A stretch of DNA of 64,000 bases from Ctena decussata (Eukaryota; Mollusca; Bivalvia; Lucinida; Lucinidae): contig OZ022501.1 in the NCBI GenBank assembly GCA_963989385.1, positions 22,158,102 to 22,222,101 on the forward strand, in the 5' to 3' direction. This document shows positions 49,804 to 60,474 of this stretch, one piece after another. The notes under the pieces were generated by a model. That model worked only from the letters and a program-made list of their open reading frames with translations, ran no database searches and had not been told where the DNA came from. Both the position numbers and the translations under genes were made by a program. Each line of letters starts with the position of its first letter. Position 1 is the stretch's first letter.

Positions 49804-52046
49804 AACAAGAGGCCCAAATGGGCCTGATATCGCTCACCTGGCTTTTGTGCAATGGGACCATTCTGATACAAAATTGGTCCAATTCCAATGAGATTTTCTC
49901 ATTTTCACAGTTTGCTACTTTTAGTAACAGAGGCCAACTTGTCTGGTCTTTATATATTTACTTTTGAAACATCTCAATACAAGAATCATTTTGCCACAAA
50001 TTTAATCAAAATCCATTCAGGGGTTACTGAGATGTTGTCAGTTTCATGTTTTGTGCTATTTTTAGTAACGGCAGATGGCGGCCATCTTGGAATGCCAAAA
50101 TGCAAAAAATCGAAAAGCTTTCATGCAAGGACCATTTTGACACACAATTGGTCCAGCTCCATTGTAATTTTCTAATTTTCATATTTTGCTATTTTAAGTA
50201 ACAGAGGCCAACTTGACGGGTCTATATTTGTTAATTTTTTAAAGGACTCAAAGCAAGAATCAGTTTGCCACAAATTTCGTCTAAATCGATTCAGCGGTTA
50301 ATGAAATATTGTCATTTTCATGTTTTGTGCTATTTTGAGTAACGGCAGATGGCGGCCATCTTGAATGCCAAAAAGCAAAACATCGAAAAAGCTTAATGAA
50401 AGGACCATTCTGATAGAAAATTAGTCCAATTCCATTGAGATTTTCTAATTCTCACATTTTTCTATTTTTAGTAACAGTGGCCAATATGACTGGTCTACAG
50501 TTAGTTATTTCTGAAACATCTCAACGTAAGAATCATTTTGACATAAATTTCATCAAAATCCATTCAGCGGTTACTGAGATATTGTCATTTTCATGTTTTG
50601 TGCTATTTTCAGTAACGGCAGATGGCGGCCATCTTGGAATGCCAAAATGCAAAAAATCGAAACAGCTTAATGAAAGGACCATTCTGATTGAAAATTTGTC
50701 CAAATCCATTGAGATTTTCTAATTTTCACATTTTTCTATTTTTAGTAACAGTGGCCAACATGACTGATCTATAGTTAGTTACTTTTGAAACATCTCAATG
50801 CAAGAATCATTTTGACACAAATTTCGTCGAAATCCATTCAGCGGTTACTGAGATATTGTCATTTTCATGTTTTGTGCTATTTTTAGTAACCGCAGATGGA
50901 GGTCATCTTGGAATGCAAAATTGCAATTAAGAGAAATGGCTTCATGCAAGGAACATTCTGACACAAAATTCGTCCAATTCCATTCAAGGGTTACTGAGTA
51001 ATTGTCATTTTATGTTTGTGCTATTTTAGTAACGGCAAATGGCGGCCATCTTGGAATGCCAAATTGCAATTAATCGAAACGGCTTCAAGTAAGGAACATT
51101 CTGACACAAAATTGGGCCAATTCCACTCAAGGGTTCTTGAGAAATTGTCATTTTTATGTTTGTGCTAATTTTAGTAACGGCCCCCGTGGTGGCCATCTTG
51201 GATAGTCAACTGGCACAAAATTGAAATAATTCCATTCAAGGACCATTTCTGACCAGAATCGATTGTGTTTTCTTGAGATAATGACATTTGAGCAAAATCG
51301 GCCTTGTAAGCGCTAAGTAGGTCACTGTGACCTAATTCCACTATAGATTTTTTTTCATTTTTACAATTTTTAATTCTAAGGTCCCATTTATGTTCCATGC
51401 AAACTTTCAACCGAATTTACCAAACGGTTCTGGTAAAGAAGTTGATTTTGTTGTTTTTGCTATTTTTAGTAACGGCGGCCATCTTGGATTCTTGACTTGA
51501 TCCAATTTTACAATTTTGAAACCCTGCAGTCTGGTCATGCTCCATGTGAAATTTTAGACCAATGGGTTTAGTGGTTTTACAGAAGAAGTTGTTTGAAGTT
51601 GTTTGAATAAGTCGTTTTCTGACAGTGGCATTTGAGCAAAATTACACTCGTAAACAGAAAGTAGGTCACTGTGACAAAACCCCGCTACAGATTTTTTTCA
51701 TTTTTATAGTTTTGAATACAAGGGCTTTACTGATGTTCCATGCCAAAATTCAGACAAATATACTTAGTGGTTCTGGAGAAAAAGTTTATTTTGTTGTTTT
51801 TGCTATTTTTAGTAACAGCGGCCATCTTGGATTTTCAACCTGACCTAATTTTACAATTCTGAGACCCTGGAGTCAGGTCATACTCCATGTGAAATTTGAG
51901 AACCATGGGATTAGTAGTTTTATAGAAGAAGATGTTTGAATATTTGTTTTTAGGTGTTGACGGACACATTTCGGGACGACGCACGACGCACGACGCACGC
52001 ATTGGTATGACAATAGCTCACTATGGCCCTTCGGACCAGGTGAGCT
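49804..52046 (-). mobile_element. Tandem-array element A3 (HINE/Pearl-like), complete, minus strand
   Basis: Read on the minus strand it starts CTTTTT-AGCTCACCTGG at 52046, followed by a GTGCGTC heptamer microsatellite (51973-52001). It ends CCAGGTGAGCGATATC, hairpin AGGCCC-ATTT-GGGCCT (49810-49825), CTTGTT. Subterminal inverted repeats are GCTCACCTGG (49832-49841) and CCAGGTGAGC (52036-52045). At least eight monomer landmarks GTAACGGC..GGCCATCTTGG lie near 50065, 50340, 50612, 50887, 51024, 51174, 51468 and 51812 (plus-strand reading). Confidence 0.8.
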
Positions 52047-52484
52047 AAAAAGAAGATGACCTCAAAAGTGGCGGTCATTATACTGGTGGAATTATCACAG
52101 AACTCCTGAAAAGTCCAAACCCGGAAATTTCGGATTGGCCAAGTTTCAGGAGTTTACAAAGCTGCGATTTTTGTGATAATATGCTTTACACACATAAGTC
52201 GAATATACCAAGTTTACAAGTGTGACTATAGTATAGCACCGCAAGTTAGTCAAAAGTCGGATTAAAAATGGTTGGCACAGTCACTCGTAAGAGCTGCCAC
52301 TCTCAGTCTGACCGAATAAAAATCTTCTAGAAATACAGATCGGAGTCTTTGCTGCTTGCATATATATCACAATTTCAGCGTGCTGTTTCAATACTTCAAA
52401 AAACGAACTTCACTCAATACAGCTTCGTTTTTTTTTTAGTTTTTTTTTGCCTACATATCGTGTAAACGATCAGTGCACTGCACT

Positions 52485-52851
52485 GTAAAAAATGTGTTTA
52501 GAATCAATGCAAAGAATGCAGTCCGATTTTTTATGTGTTTAAATCGTAACATGTTCAATTTGCAACATGTTTAAGTTTATGTTTAGAAATTAAACATGTA
52601 CAAAACTGGTTATATCTACATTTTATTTTCCTCTGTCAACATTTTCGTCTCTTTTTTTCATTCTTCAACGGGGAAAAGAGAATGCATTCATCCGAAACGC
52701 GTAACAGAATAAAATGTGTTTAGCAGACTTTGTCCGGGAAAATAATAGAAAAGGCGTACATGTTTAGCTATATGACATATTCCTAAACATGTTTACACCT
52801 AAACATGTAACCACTTGTGTTTTATAGCTAAGCACGATTTTTATAGTGTAT
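52485..52851. mobile_element. Weak TIR element, CACTGTAAAAA ends
   Basis: The left end CACTGTAAAAAATGTGTTTA is the approximate inverse of CACGATTTTTATAGTG. The interior is rich in AACATGTTTA-type words. Non-coding. Confidence 0.45.
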
Positions 52852-52921
52852 TGGTAAGAGGTATCCTCGCATGCAGGGTATCTACAATTGCCAATGTTGA
52901 TTGATCTTCTTGAAAACAAAT

Positions 52922-53157
52922 GAGCCGCGACACGACAAAACCAACAATGTGGTCGTCCGCCCAGCGCAGACTCAGATCAGCCTGGACATTCACCCAGTCT
53001 GATCTGACTCTTTGCTAAGCGCTTAAAGGGTAGCCAAGGAACTAAGCTACCTTCATGCGGACAGCGAAGACTCTGATCAGACTGGGCGGATGCCCAGGCT
53101 GATCTGAGTCTGCGCTGGACGCACGACCACATTGTTGGTTTTCTCGCGTCGCGGCTC
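52922..53157. mobile_element. GAGCCGCGACACGA foldback MITE, copy 6 (TSD AAAT)
   Basis: 236 bp with AAAT at 52918-52921 and 53158-53161. The minus-strand frame through it (ending at 52977) begins outside and reads SKHLSRDARKPTMWSCVQRR, a spurious translation of the repeat. Confidence 0.93.
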
Positions 53158-53346
53158 AAATGTTTACTTACGCCCATTCTTTTTTGTTTTTTCACGGAAG
53201 AAGTCGGCTCTCTCCGCCACATTAAAACACCTTCATTTCCGAACAACTGAATGACTTCCGCGTAGCTTCCCTCGGTGCTCCGCTTTGACAAAAAAAAGAA
53301 AAAAAGTCGTTATTCAGGAATAACAGAGTAAATTAGCACTTTCTTT

Positions 53347-53440
53347 CCAGGCTCCCAGCGAGCATACAACATCGAAATGACGTCGTATTGACGTCGATGC
53401 GACGTGATGACGTCATTTCAACGTCATTTGCCTGCTAGAT
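53347..53440. repeat. Small palindrome repeat with CRE core
   Basis: Framed by CCCAGCGAGCATACAACAT and TTTGCCTGCTAGAT. The interior GACGTCGTATTGACGTCG is followed by TGACGTCA (53408-53415), an exact palindromic cAMP-response-element sequence. Confidence 0.65.
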
Positions 53441-53816
53441 TTAATAGCTCTAAAGCTAGTTATAGACAATAACGAGAAACGAACGATACGCCATTGACTT
53501 TGTACATATCTTACTTAATGGGATGATTATGCCTACAAGAAGATAATGATACCTGGAGTTCGGAATACATTATAATTTTGCTGACAATTTTTCTAGATGG
53601 TGTCGAAAAGCTTTTTTAACAGGGAAATTACTATGTTTTACTTATAAGTATAAAGTGAAAAGTATTGTATTAGTTCTTTTGCGAGAAATTCCCAAACTGC
53701 GCTTCGCACACTGGTAATTTTTTATTTCGCGCCAAACTAACGATGCGACTGATGTCATGTTGGATTGCATTTTGGGACAGTGTTAACCTGACGTCCGCTA
53801 GTGCTCACGACTAGAC

Positions 53817-54810
53817 TACGAGGGTCATAGTCCAATAAGTCTTGCAAACGACGTCATTCCTGCTTTATCAACCGATGTAGGGTAATCAAATTATACCATT
53901 AAGAGATTACGTATTTAATGCACATATGTGCCAAGAATCATACATGTGACATTCCTTTCTCAGATATGGGAGGGTTTTGAATGCAAAGGTGTAAGCGATA
54001 CCGGCGGTGAAATTGCACAAACACTACGTCTTTACAAACACTACGTCTTTTACAAGAGGTGAGCGGAAGAAAATTCCTGCATATATGTTTATAATTCTTT
54101 CAGATTACAAGAATTCATGTTCTAAAGTAATCGCCTTACATATAAGAACTCAAATAAGAGACAGTTATCATTTTATATTATCAAACAAATGTGGTTGCCA
54201 GGCGACAAGAGCATGTTACAGAAATTTAAGAAAATTCTATTTTTTGACGTTTACCTCTGGTTTCTTAAGGCTGCAAACGATATTAAACAAGGCTCGAAAC
54301 TTATATTGTTTTCAAATATCTACATTTCATTTCAGTGTCTCGGGACTATTCTTTGATAACAAATTAATGGCAGTTTAGGAAACACTTCATCTGCTGTGAA
54401 AGCCTCTTCTTCATATACTCATTTTGTATGATATTTTAGCTGCCCGATAAACATGGTGATCGTCCTTGGAACAATAATAATATCTTGACTGACGGCAACA
54501 TCTTAACCTTGATACCATGTACATACTTCAATATTATTTTCCGTATCTCCCAGCAATCTTCAGATATTTACAAGCGTTCTGAACTAAGCTTTGGGATCTT
54601 AAACAGACAACTAGAAGCCACCGCCGCACCCATATTGGTAGTACTCTTTAGTTGCCTAACAACGCCATTTGCAAGATCATAACGTTTCTGGAAATTGTTG
54701 AGTGGAAAGAAGGGAAGATGCAAGGTAGGAATGTGGATTGCTTGATTCGTTTTTAATTATCATTTGCCTGAAACTTGACCGTTTGCAGGATTTATTGGAT
54801 GACCCTCGTA
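53817..54810. mobile_element. Non-autonomous mariner-type element with TACGAGGGTCAT ends
   Basis: The left end TACGAGGGTCATAGTCCAAT + AAGTCTTGCAAACG mirrors the right end CGTTTGCAGGATTTATTGGA + TGACCCTCGTA, and both abut TA. TIRs are about 30 bp, with a length of 994 bp including TA. No transposase is recognised inside: the frames 54007-54378 and 54485-54682 match nothing I know. Confidence 0.8.
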
Positions 54811-54969
54811 GAGAGAAATTGACCGGTGGAGAATAACGTCAGACACCGGGTACTTGTGCAGATCTGAAAAAATAAATTTTGTCCCTTCCAACACACTGCT
54901 TGTGCACAGATAACAAAGAAGAGGAATTGACGGTTTTCAACGAAATCCTTTTTTTTCTCTGCAGCAATT

Positions 54970-55725
54970 AGTCAAGTCTAGTCTAGTCTGTCCCATTACT
55001 TTGCGAGGTCGTTGTGGCATCGCAGATAATTTTAAAACAATCCATTTCCACCTGGCCCTGTCTTCAGCTAGCAAAGACCATCCCTGTCCACTCCTAAATA
55101 TTGTCTTCCCACCTCTTCTGTCTACCTCTTCTTCTCTTTCCTGTCATCGGGCCCTATAGAATTGTCTTTGCTAAGTCAGAAGACCTTGATATGTGGCCAA
55201 ACCACCTCAGTTTCTCTTTCTTGACCAAAGTAAGGAGTTTATCATATTCCCCAATGGCTGCTCGAATCTTTCTGCGCACATCCTCATTAGTGACACGGTC
55301 TTTGTACGAGATGTTCAGCAACCTTTTGTAGCATCCCATCTCAGAAGCCTGCGTTCTCTTCCATAACTCTGCTGTCAAGGTACATGACTCACAGGTATAC
55401 ATAAATATGGATATGACAAAGGAGCGCAACAGTTTCGCCTAAGTTGTAAGAGACATGTTGTTATCTGTCCGTAATGGCTTAAGCTTTGTGAGAGCTGCAG
55501 TTGCTTGTGCAATCTTAGAGAACCTCCGATTTTGAGGCATCGCCTGAGACAATTGATCCAAAATACTTGAAGTGTCTAACCTTTCCCACCTTCTGTCTTT
55601 TAACCTTTGTGTCCCTCTGATGCCATTTGCAAAATCGAAAAAAAGGGAAAAAGTCAACTCGCACCTTTCTTCGTAGGGTGACCCCTGCGCAGTGACATCT
55701 GACGTAAAAATTAATTGTCATATAT
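54970..55725 (-). pseudogene. LINE reverse-transcriptase 3' end, copy 2 (dead)
   Basis: On the minus strand 55429-55154 reads RSFVISIFMYTCESCTLTAE, ASEMGCYKRLLNISYKDRVT and KEKLRWFGHISRSSDLAKTI, with upstream KVRHFKYFGSIVSGDASKSE in a shifted frame. It is the same protein region as 14118-14790. It ends at a GTCTA tandem (54974-54989), the inverse of the TAGAC tail there. Stops and frameshifts make it inactive. Confidence 0.85.
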
Positions 55726-55869
55726 TGTGTAGCTAAATATACATGTATCTACTATGAATTATACTGTCGATTTTACTCATCAAGTATGCAAGTAAAAATT
55801 TAGGGTCAAATATTCGACCCCACTCCCTTTCCCAGCGACTTTCTTGATACCTCCGGTCGTCGATAGGAT

Positions 55870-56205
55870 GTTGTATAGGAGTGAAAAGTCGGTATTGAGC
55901 CCGGATTTGCACATATTTTGACTGAAATTCACAAGAAACGGTGATTTATGGCCCATAAGGTTTCAATTTATATCCCTTTTAGAGCGTTTACATATTGTAT
56001 GGAAGCGAAAAGTCGGTATTGAGCCTGGATTTGCTCATATTTTGACTGAAATTCACAAGAAACGGTGATTTATGGCCTTAAGGTTTCAATTTATATCCCC
56101 TTTAGAGCGTTTACATATTGTATGGAAGCGAAAAGTCGGTATTGAGCCTGGATTTGCTCATATTTTGACTGAAATTCACAAGAAATGGTGATTTATGGCC
56201 TTTAA
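55870..56205 (+). repeat. Three ~123-bp tandem monomers
   Basis: GAAAAGTCGGTATTGAGCC starts at 55883, 56007 and 56130 (periods 124 and 123). Each has TTTTGACTGAAATTCACAAG, TGATTTATGGCC and TTAGAGCGTTTACATATTG. A diverged unit follows at about 57240-57360. Confidence 0.9.
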
Positions 56206-56273
56206 AGGCCCCATTGCTTCTATCAACATAAAATTTTTATCATGCGGTATCGCTGCAAGCTTCTCACTAAATA

Positions 56274-56896
56274 TACACTGCTCAAAACATTTAAAGGAAC
56301 GCCAAATATTTTTCCGTAGACGACAGTGCAACGCATCCCCACTTTGAGGGCCATTTACTTTCGCTCGACAAAGACATTTTTTTCCAATTTTTGCCAGTTT
56401 TTTTTAAAGAGGGTCGCGGCTTCTGACAGCACAGGTGTTAATCCAATATTTGCCCTGCCCAAGCCCATGGACTGTTTTTTGTACAAATGAAATTTTGGTA
56501 AAAAATTGCATTATTTCAGAACAGGGGAAGAGCATGAAAATTACAACCAAAATCAACACAATCAGTTTGCCTATGAAGCTGAATGTCTTACAAGGTGACC
56601 TGTTTGAAAGGATCACTTTGAACTCAAGTTTATGAGATTTTATAGACTTCCAGAAAAATGCCTCATTTTTAGAAAAATCGGAAAAATGCAAAATCTGTTC
56701 CATGGAAATGATCTGGGTATCAGTTGTATTGAAATTCTTGTTGTCTAAAACTTTGATTGTTCTTGCAACCGCTGCAAAGGAATGGTGAATTCTTGGCCTT
56801 TAGCGATCGAATTTATGGACCGTGGAACTGGGTATATGTTGTAGTAATGTCTATGGGAAAATATCAGCTGTTCCTTTAAACATTTTGAGCAGTGTA
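56274..56896. mobile_element. Non-autonomous Tc1/mariner-type element with CACTGCTCAAAA ends
   Basis: The left end CACTGCTCAAAACATTTAAA + GGAAC (from 56276) is the inverse of GTTCCTTTAAACATTTTGAG + CAGTG (to 56894). TA flanks both sides, so the length is 623 bp with TA. The interior has no transposase. It interrupts the repeat whose uninterrupted copy is at 40451-40597, so it is a clean insertion. Confidence 0.85.
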
Positions 56897-57441
56897 ATTT
56901 CGTAATTCTAAATGACCGTGATTAGCACGCTTTAAAAAATAAAACATCCTTGAGTTTCACATACAAAGGGCTTGGAAACTTAATTTGGGTCCGATTTTAG
57001 TTGGCAACTAAAATGACCCACTTTCGATTTCATAAAAATGTTAAAAATACAATATTCAGGCATGGAGTTCCAATCACTATCCCGCCTATGTTTATATAGC
57101 GTTGCTGGACGGGAAACCAGATCAGGAAACTGTATTTTGTTGAGCGATTAGTTATTTTCAAAATATTTTCTCTACTTTTTGCCAGTTATATGACTCAATA
57201 TATGCACACCAACCCACATTTTATTATAAAACATGAAGGCTCGACCGCTTTTTACAATGATTTGAGTTTAGGCATTTTTACCGCTGATAGGACTATGGAG
57301 ACTTTAAGTTTTAAATTATATCACATTTAGAGCGCTTACATATCATATTCACTTCTATTTTCGTAAACCACCAGCGCTGTGACTGACCGGAGCATACCTG
57401 GCAGGGGCAATATACTGGTATTGCTTACTTTGATCATATTT

Positions 57442-57675
57442 GAGCCGCGACACGACAAAACCAACAATGTGGTTGTGCGCCCAGCGCAGACAGATCAGTC
57501 TGGGCATCCGCCAAGTTCCATCAGACTGTTTGTTAAGTGCTCACAGGGTAGCTAAGGGTCTAAGCCACATCCATGCGGACAGTGAAGACTCTGATCAGAC
57601 TGGGCGGATGCCCAGGCTGATATGAGTCTGCGCTGGGCGCACAACCACATTGTTGGTTTTGTCGTGTCGCGGCTC
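57442..57675. mobile_element. GAGCCGCGACACGA foldback MITE, copy 7
   Basis: 234 bp. Left flank ATTT (57438-57441) and right flank ATAT (57676-57679) differ at one base, so the duplication is imperfect or mutated. Spurious frames MSRDTTKPTMWLCAQRR run in from both ends on opposite strands. Confidence 0.9.
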
Positions 57676-57756
57676 ATATTGTTTTCAACAACAGGAGTGT
57701 CGAATAAAAAGGACGCATAAAAGGTGAATGTACACATCTGCGTTTTCCCGCCATTT

Positions 57757-58060
57757 TATCCAAGGAAACAACCTTTGATACTTTCTGTTGTCTTCAAGAG
57801 ACCTTTGTTCCAAACTCTTTCTTTTAGGTGTATAACAGAGAAGGGAAGGGGGGGGGGGGGGAATGGGGAGTGAGTGCGTGAAGTCGGGTCTAACTGATTA
57901 CTAACACATAGGTCATTCGGGTCATCTGAAAGACCGGAAAAGCGGGCGATCAAACCTGCAACTCCTGGACTGGTAGTCCATTACATTATCCACTACATTG
58001 CTGCCGCTCCTAAAAAGAAATGGTAGAGTTGAGTCTCTTGAAAGTGAACCCATTCACTTC
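57757..58060 (+). repeat. GACTTCC-type repeat split by a SINE and a G-run
   Basis: The left part AAGGAAACAACCTTTGATAC begins at 57761. The right part GAGTTGAGTCTCTTGAAAGT begins at 58026. Between them lie a G-run (57849-57861) and a minus-strand tRNA-derived SINE (about 57880-58012; B box GGTTTGATCGCC at 57956-57945, A-box region near 57990). The SINE reads AGCGGCAGCAATGTAGTGGA from its 5' end. Confidence 0.55.
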
Positions 58061-58093
58061 AAGGCGTATGGACACACCTGCAATTTCCCTGAT

Positions 58094-58260
58094 ACTGTCA
58101 ACTCTCGATACCTCAAAGTCGAACTTTATCCCAAACTACTGATATCTCGAAGTAAATTTACTATAAGATAACAGTATTTTGAGACAAAAGGAGTTGAAAT
58201 GTAAACAATACGTGGAAATATGTGCAAACTATATTCTTTGATGTCAGACGACACTTTAAG
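58094..58260. repeat. CTCGATATCTCAAAGT family, degenerate copy
   Basis: ACTGTCAACTCTCGATACCT, TACTGATATCTCGAAGTAAA and AGACAAAAGGAGTTGAAATG match 46638-46852 in order. Confidence 0.65.
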
Positions 58261-59886
58261 ATACAAATGGGCAAGAATGCACTGATGGGGATTGGTGCAG
58301 GTTCGATTTGCTGTTCTGCCAGCCAGCAAATGGAAAAATGTGAACCCAGCAGTAAATGGGTACCTTTTTCGAACCAGGGAAGGAAGATATTGATGGGCTC
58401 CGCTTTTCATACGGTGGACAACTACCCCCTCCCCCCCCCTGCTACTCCGGCCACGAGGCTACGGTAAACCTTTTTTTTATGTCCCTGTTCGATGTTCCCC
58501 TTTTGTGGGGGTTCTGGTCTCTTTTGCGCTGATATGGTCTAGGGATGCAGCATAAGAAAAGAATCGTACTGCGAAAACAAACATGTAAAGTTGTAGCTTA
58601 TTTACTGCAGATATATCTAACAAAAACTAAAGTTAAAGGGGTGGGGGGGGGGGGGGGGGGGAGGGGAGAAGTTGGCCGTTGTTGAAGGTATTGAGTAGGG
58701 TGTGCTTACTGCCATTTCAAGTTGTCACACAATACCTACCATCTAACCCCTGGTGTGCTCATTTACTCTTTTCATCGGAAAGGTAGTCATACAAAGCCTA
58801 GCCTAGGTAGCCTTCGGTAAATCAGTTGTTCCACTGGTCATTTCGTAGCTATCATCAACCGTCCGCCCTGACACCTGGTATGGAATGGCATTCACATCCC
58901 CTGTAAATATGTTTTGGTCGCCATGAGGTATTCGCGCCTACATGGGACAATGCCCTCATTTTCCGGTTCCGGCGCTGGAGTCTTAAACAGCTGTTTATCA
59001 GTTTCTTAACAGACACTTGTCAACCTGCACCTCCCACATTGGAACACCTTGTACGTGGGTGTGAAGTGGCATTTATTTTCTTTAAGCAATAAGGCGGCTC
59101 AATAAACGACACATTTACAAAATACTTATTACACATTTTTCATACAAGTATTTTTCTAAAAAATTATCTATCGGAGGCAAGGAAATAAAGCAAGCAAGAA
59201 CACAGGAGACTCGCTTCAATAGAAGTCTTTCACCGGCAGCAATGTATTATACAAGGCTGTAAACGCTTCCTAGATTCGGTTGAAGCGAAACTCTGTATTC
59301 ATATTTACCAGAATCGATGGGCTTCATGATCCCAAAGGACAAGCAAGCTAGTCTAGACTGCACTATGATGATCATTTATGGGCTGTTTCAATGCGTATTT
59401 AAATGCATCATATTGAAAGCAGAAACATAAATGGACCTTTTCAAACCTTTTCCTATACTCTCACAGTAGTTATGTGTTTCGTATGGAATGAATCCATAAC
59501 AACAGTATTTCTTGTCCAATTCCCCTAATGACTCCTGTCACCAAGTCTGTCCGTTTTCTGTCCAAATCGAAGAGCAGAGTATTTACACTGTCTACATGTA
59601 CCTCTCGTATGATGTTGAAGTAAGCTCCAAATTATGGCATACCTATTTACTAGGGAACCTAAAAGGACTATTCATATACTGATCAAGAAAAAAATAAAAT
59701 GGGTCAGTCGTCTACCCTTTGTAAAACAATGGAAGCTGATAACTTGATAACATACTTGACTACTGTAAGTAATTGTTATAGAGAAGACCACATCTGTTTA
59801 ATACCTATACGAAGTTACCCCCCGATTCTTGGGCAAGGACTTATAATTGCAGATACAGTTGATGCTACCGATACATTTCTATAGCA
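58261..59886. other. Unassigned stretch
   Basis: G-runs at 58642-58660. No gene recognised; frames are short and unrelated to known families. Confidence 0.45.
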
Positions 59887-59949
59887 ACTATCCACTGGGC
59901 ACATAAGGGTGAATCAACCTTGATTCAACCTTGTGTGCCTGTTGGGTAG
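59887..59949. repeat. Small TTGATTCAAC palindrome repeat, short copy
   Basis: TCCACTGGGCACATAAGGGT through TTCAACCTTGTGTGCCTGTTGGG. About 60 bp, the shortest of the family here. Confidence 0.7.
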
Positions 59950-60397
59950 GTTGTTCTTGACTGGCATTGCAGAAATAAGTTTCCAGTTTTTAAGGTGTAT
60001 AGGAAAATCTTCATGTTTAACCATCAGTTTTACAAAGGGTAACAACTTTTACTTTTCTTCCCCGGACAACCAAACCTTTACAATAAGTGATAAGACAAAG
60101 AATTGGCTTCTAGAGGCGCAAACTATTTATTTTAAGATTTGACTACTCTTGAGAATGGAACCAAAATTGAACCCTTTCATTTAACACGAATAATCATACG
60201 CAAAACGTTTTATTAAGTACATCCAATGCCTTAGAAATTGCTGTGAAGTCTGAGATTCGTACAATGGTATGTTTTGTATGTTTTCATCCATTCATTTGTT
60301 CTTCATTCTTTCTTTCACTTTTTTCTTTGATGAATGTGTCAAGGCCAAGGGACGAATGAAGCGAGTAGCCATAGCGTCAGAAAAGGGCGAATTCAAT

Positions 60398-60474
60398 GAT
60401 TCTCTCCAAAAATATGTATTACAATCATCAACAGATTCTGTTGATGGTCGTAATACATCTTTTTAGAGAGAATC
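60398..60474. repeat. 77-nt strong hairpin
   Basis: GATTCTCTCCAAAAATATGT... pairs with ...ACATCTTTTTAGAGAGAATC over 36-37 bp with few mismatches and an almost absent loop (CATCAACAGATTCTGTTGATG at its tip). No other copy recognised in the window. Confidence 0.85.

Noticed and set aside
54007..54378. 123-codon frame inside the mariner-type element
   Set aside because: No transposase motifs (no HTH, no DDE/D spacing) and no other recognisable family.
55870..56205. CRISPR array
   Set aside because: Direct repeats are full tandem monomers of about 123 bp without unique spacers, in an animal genome.
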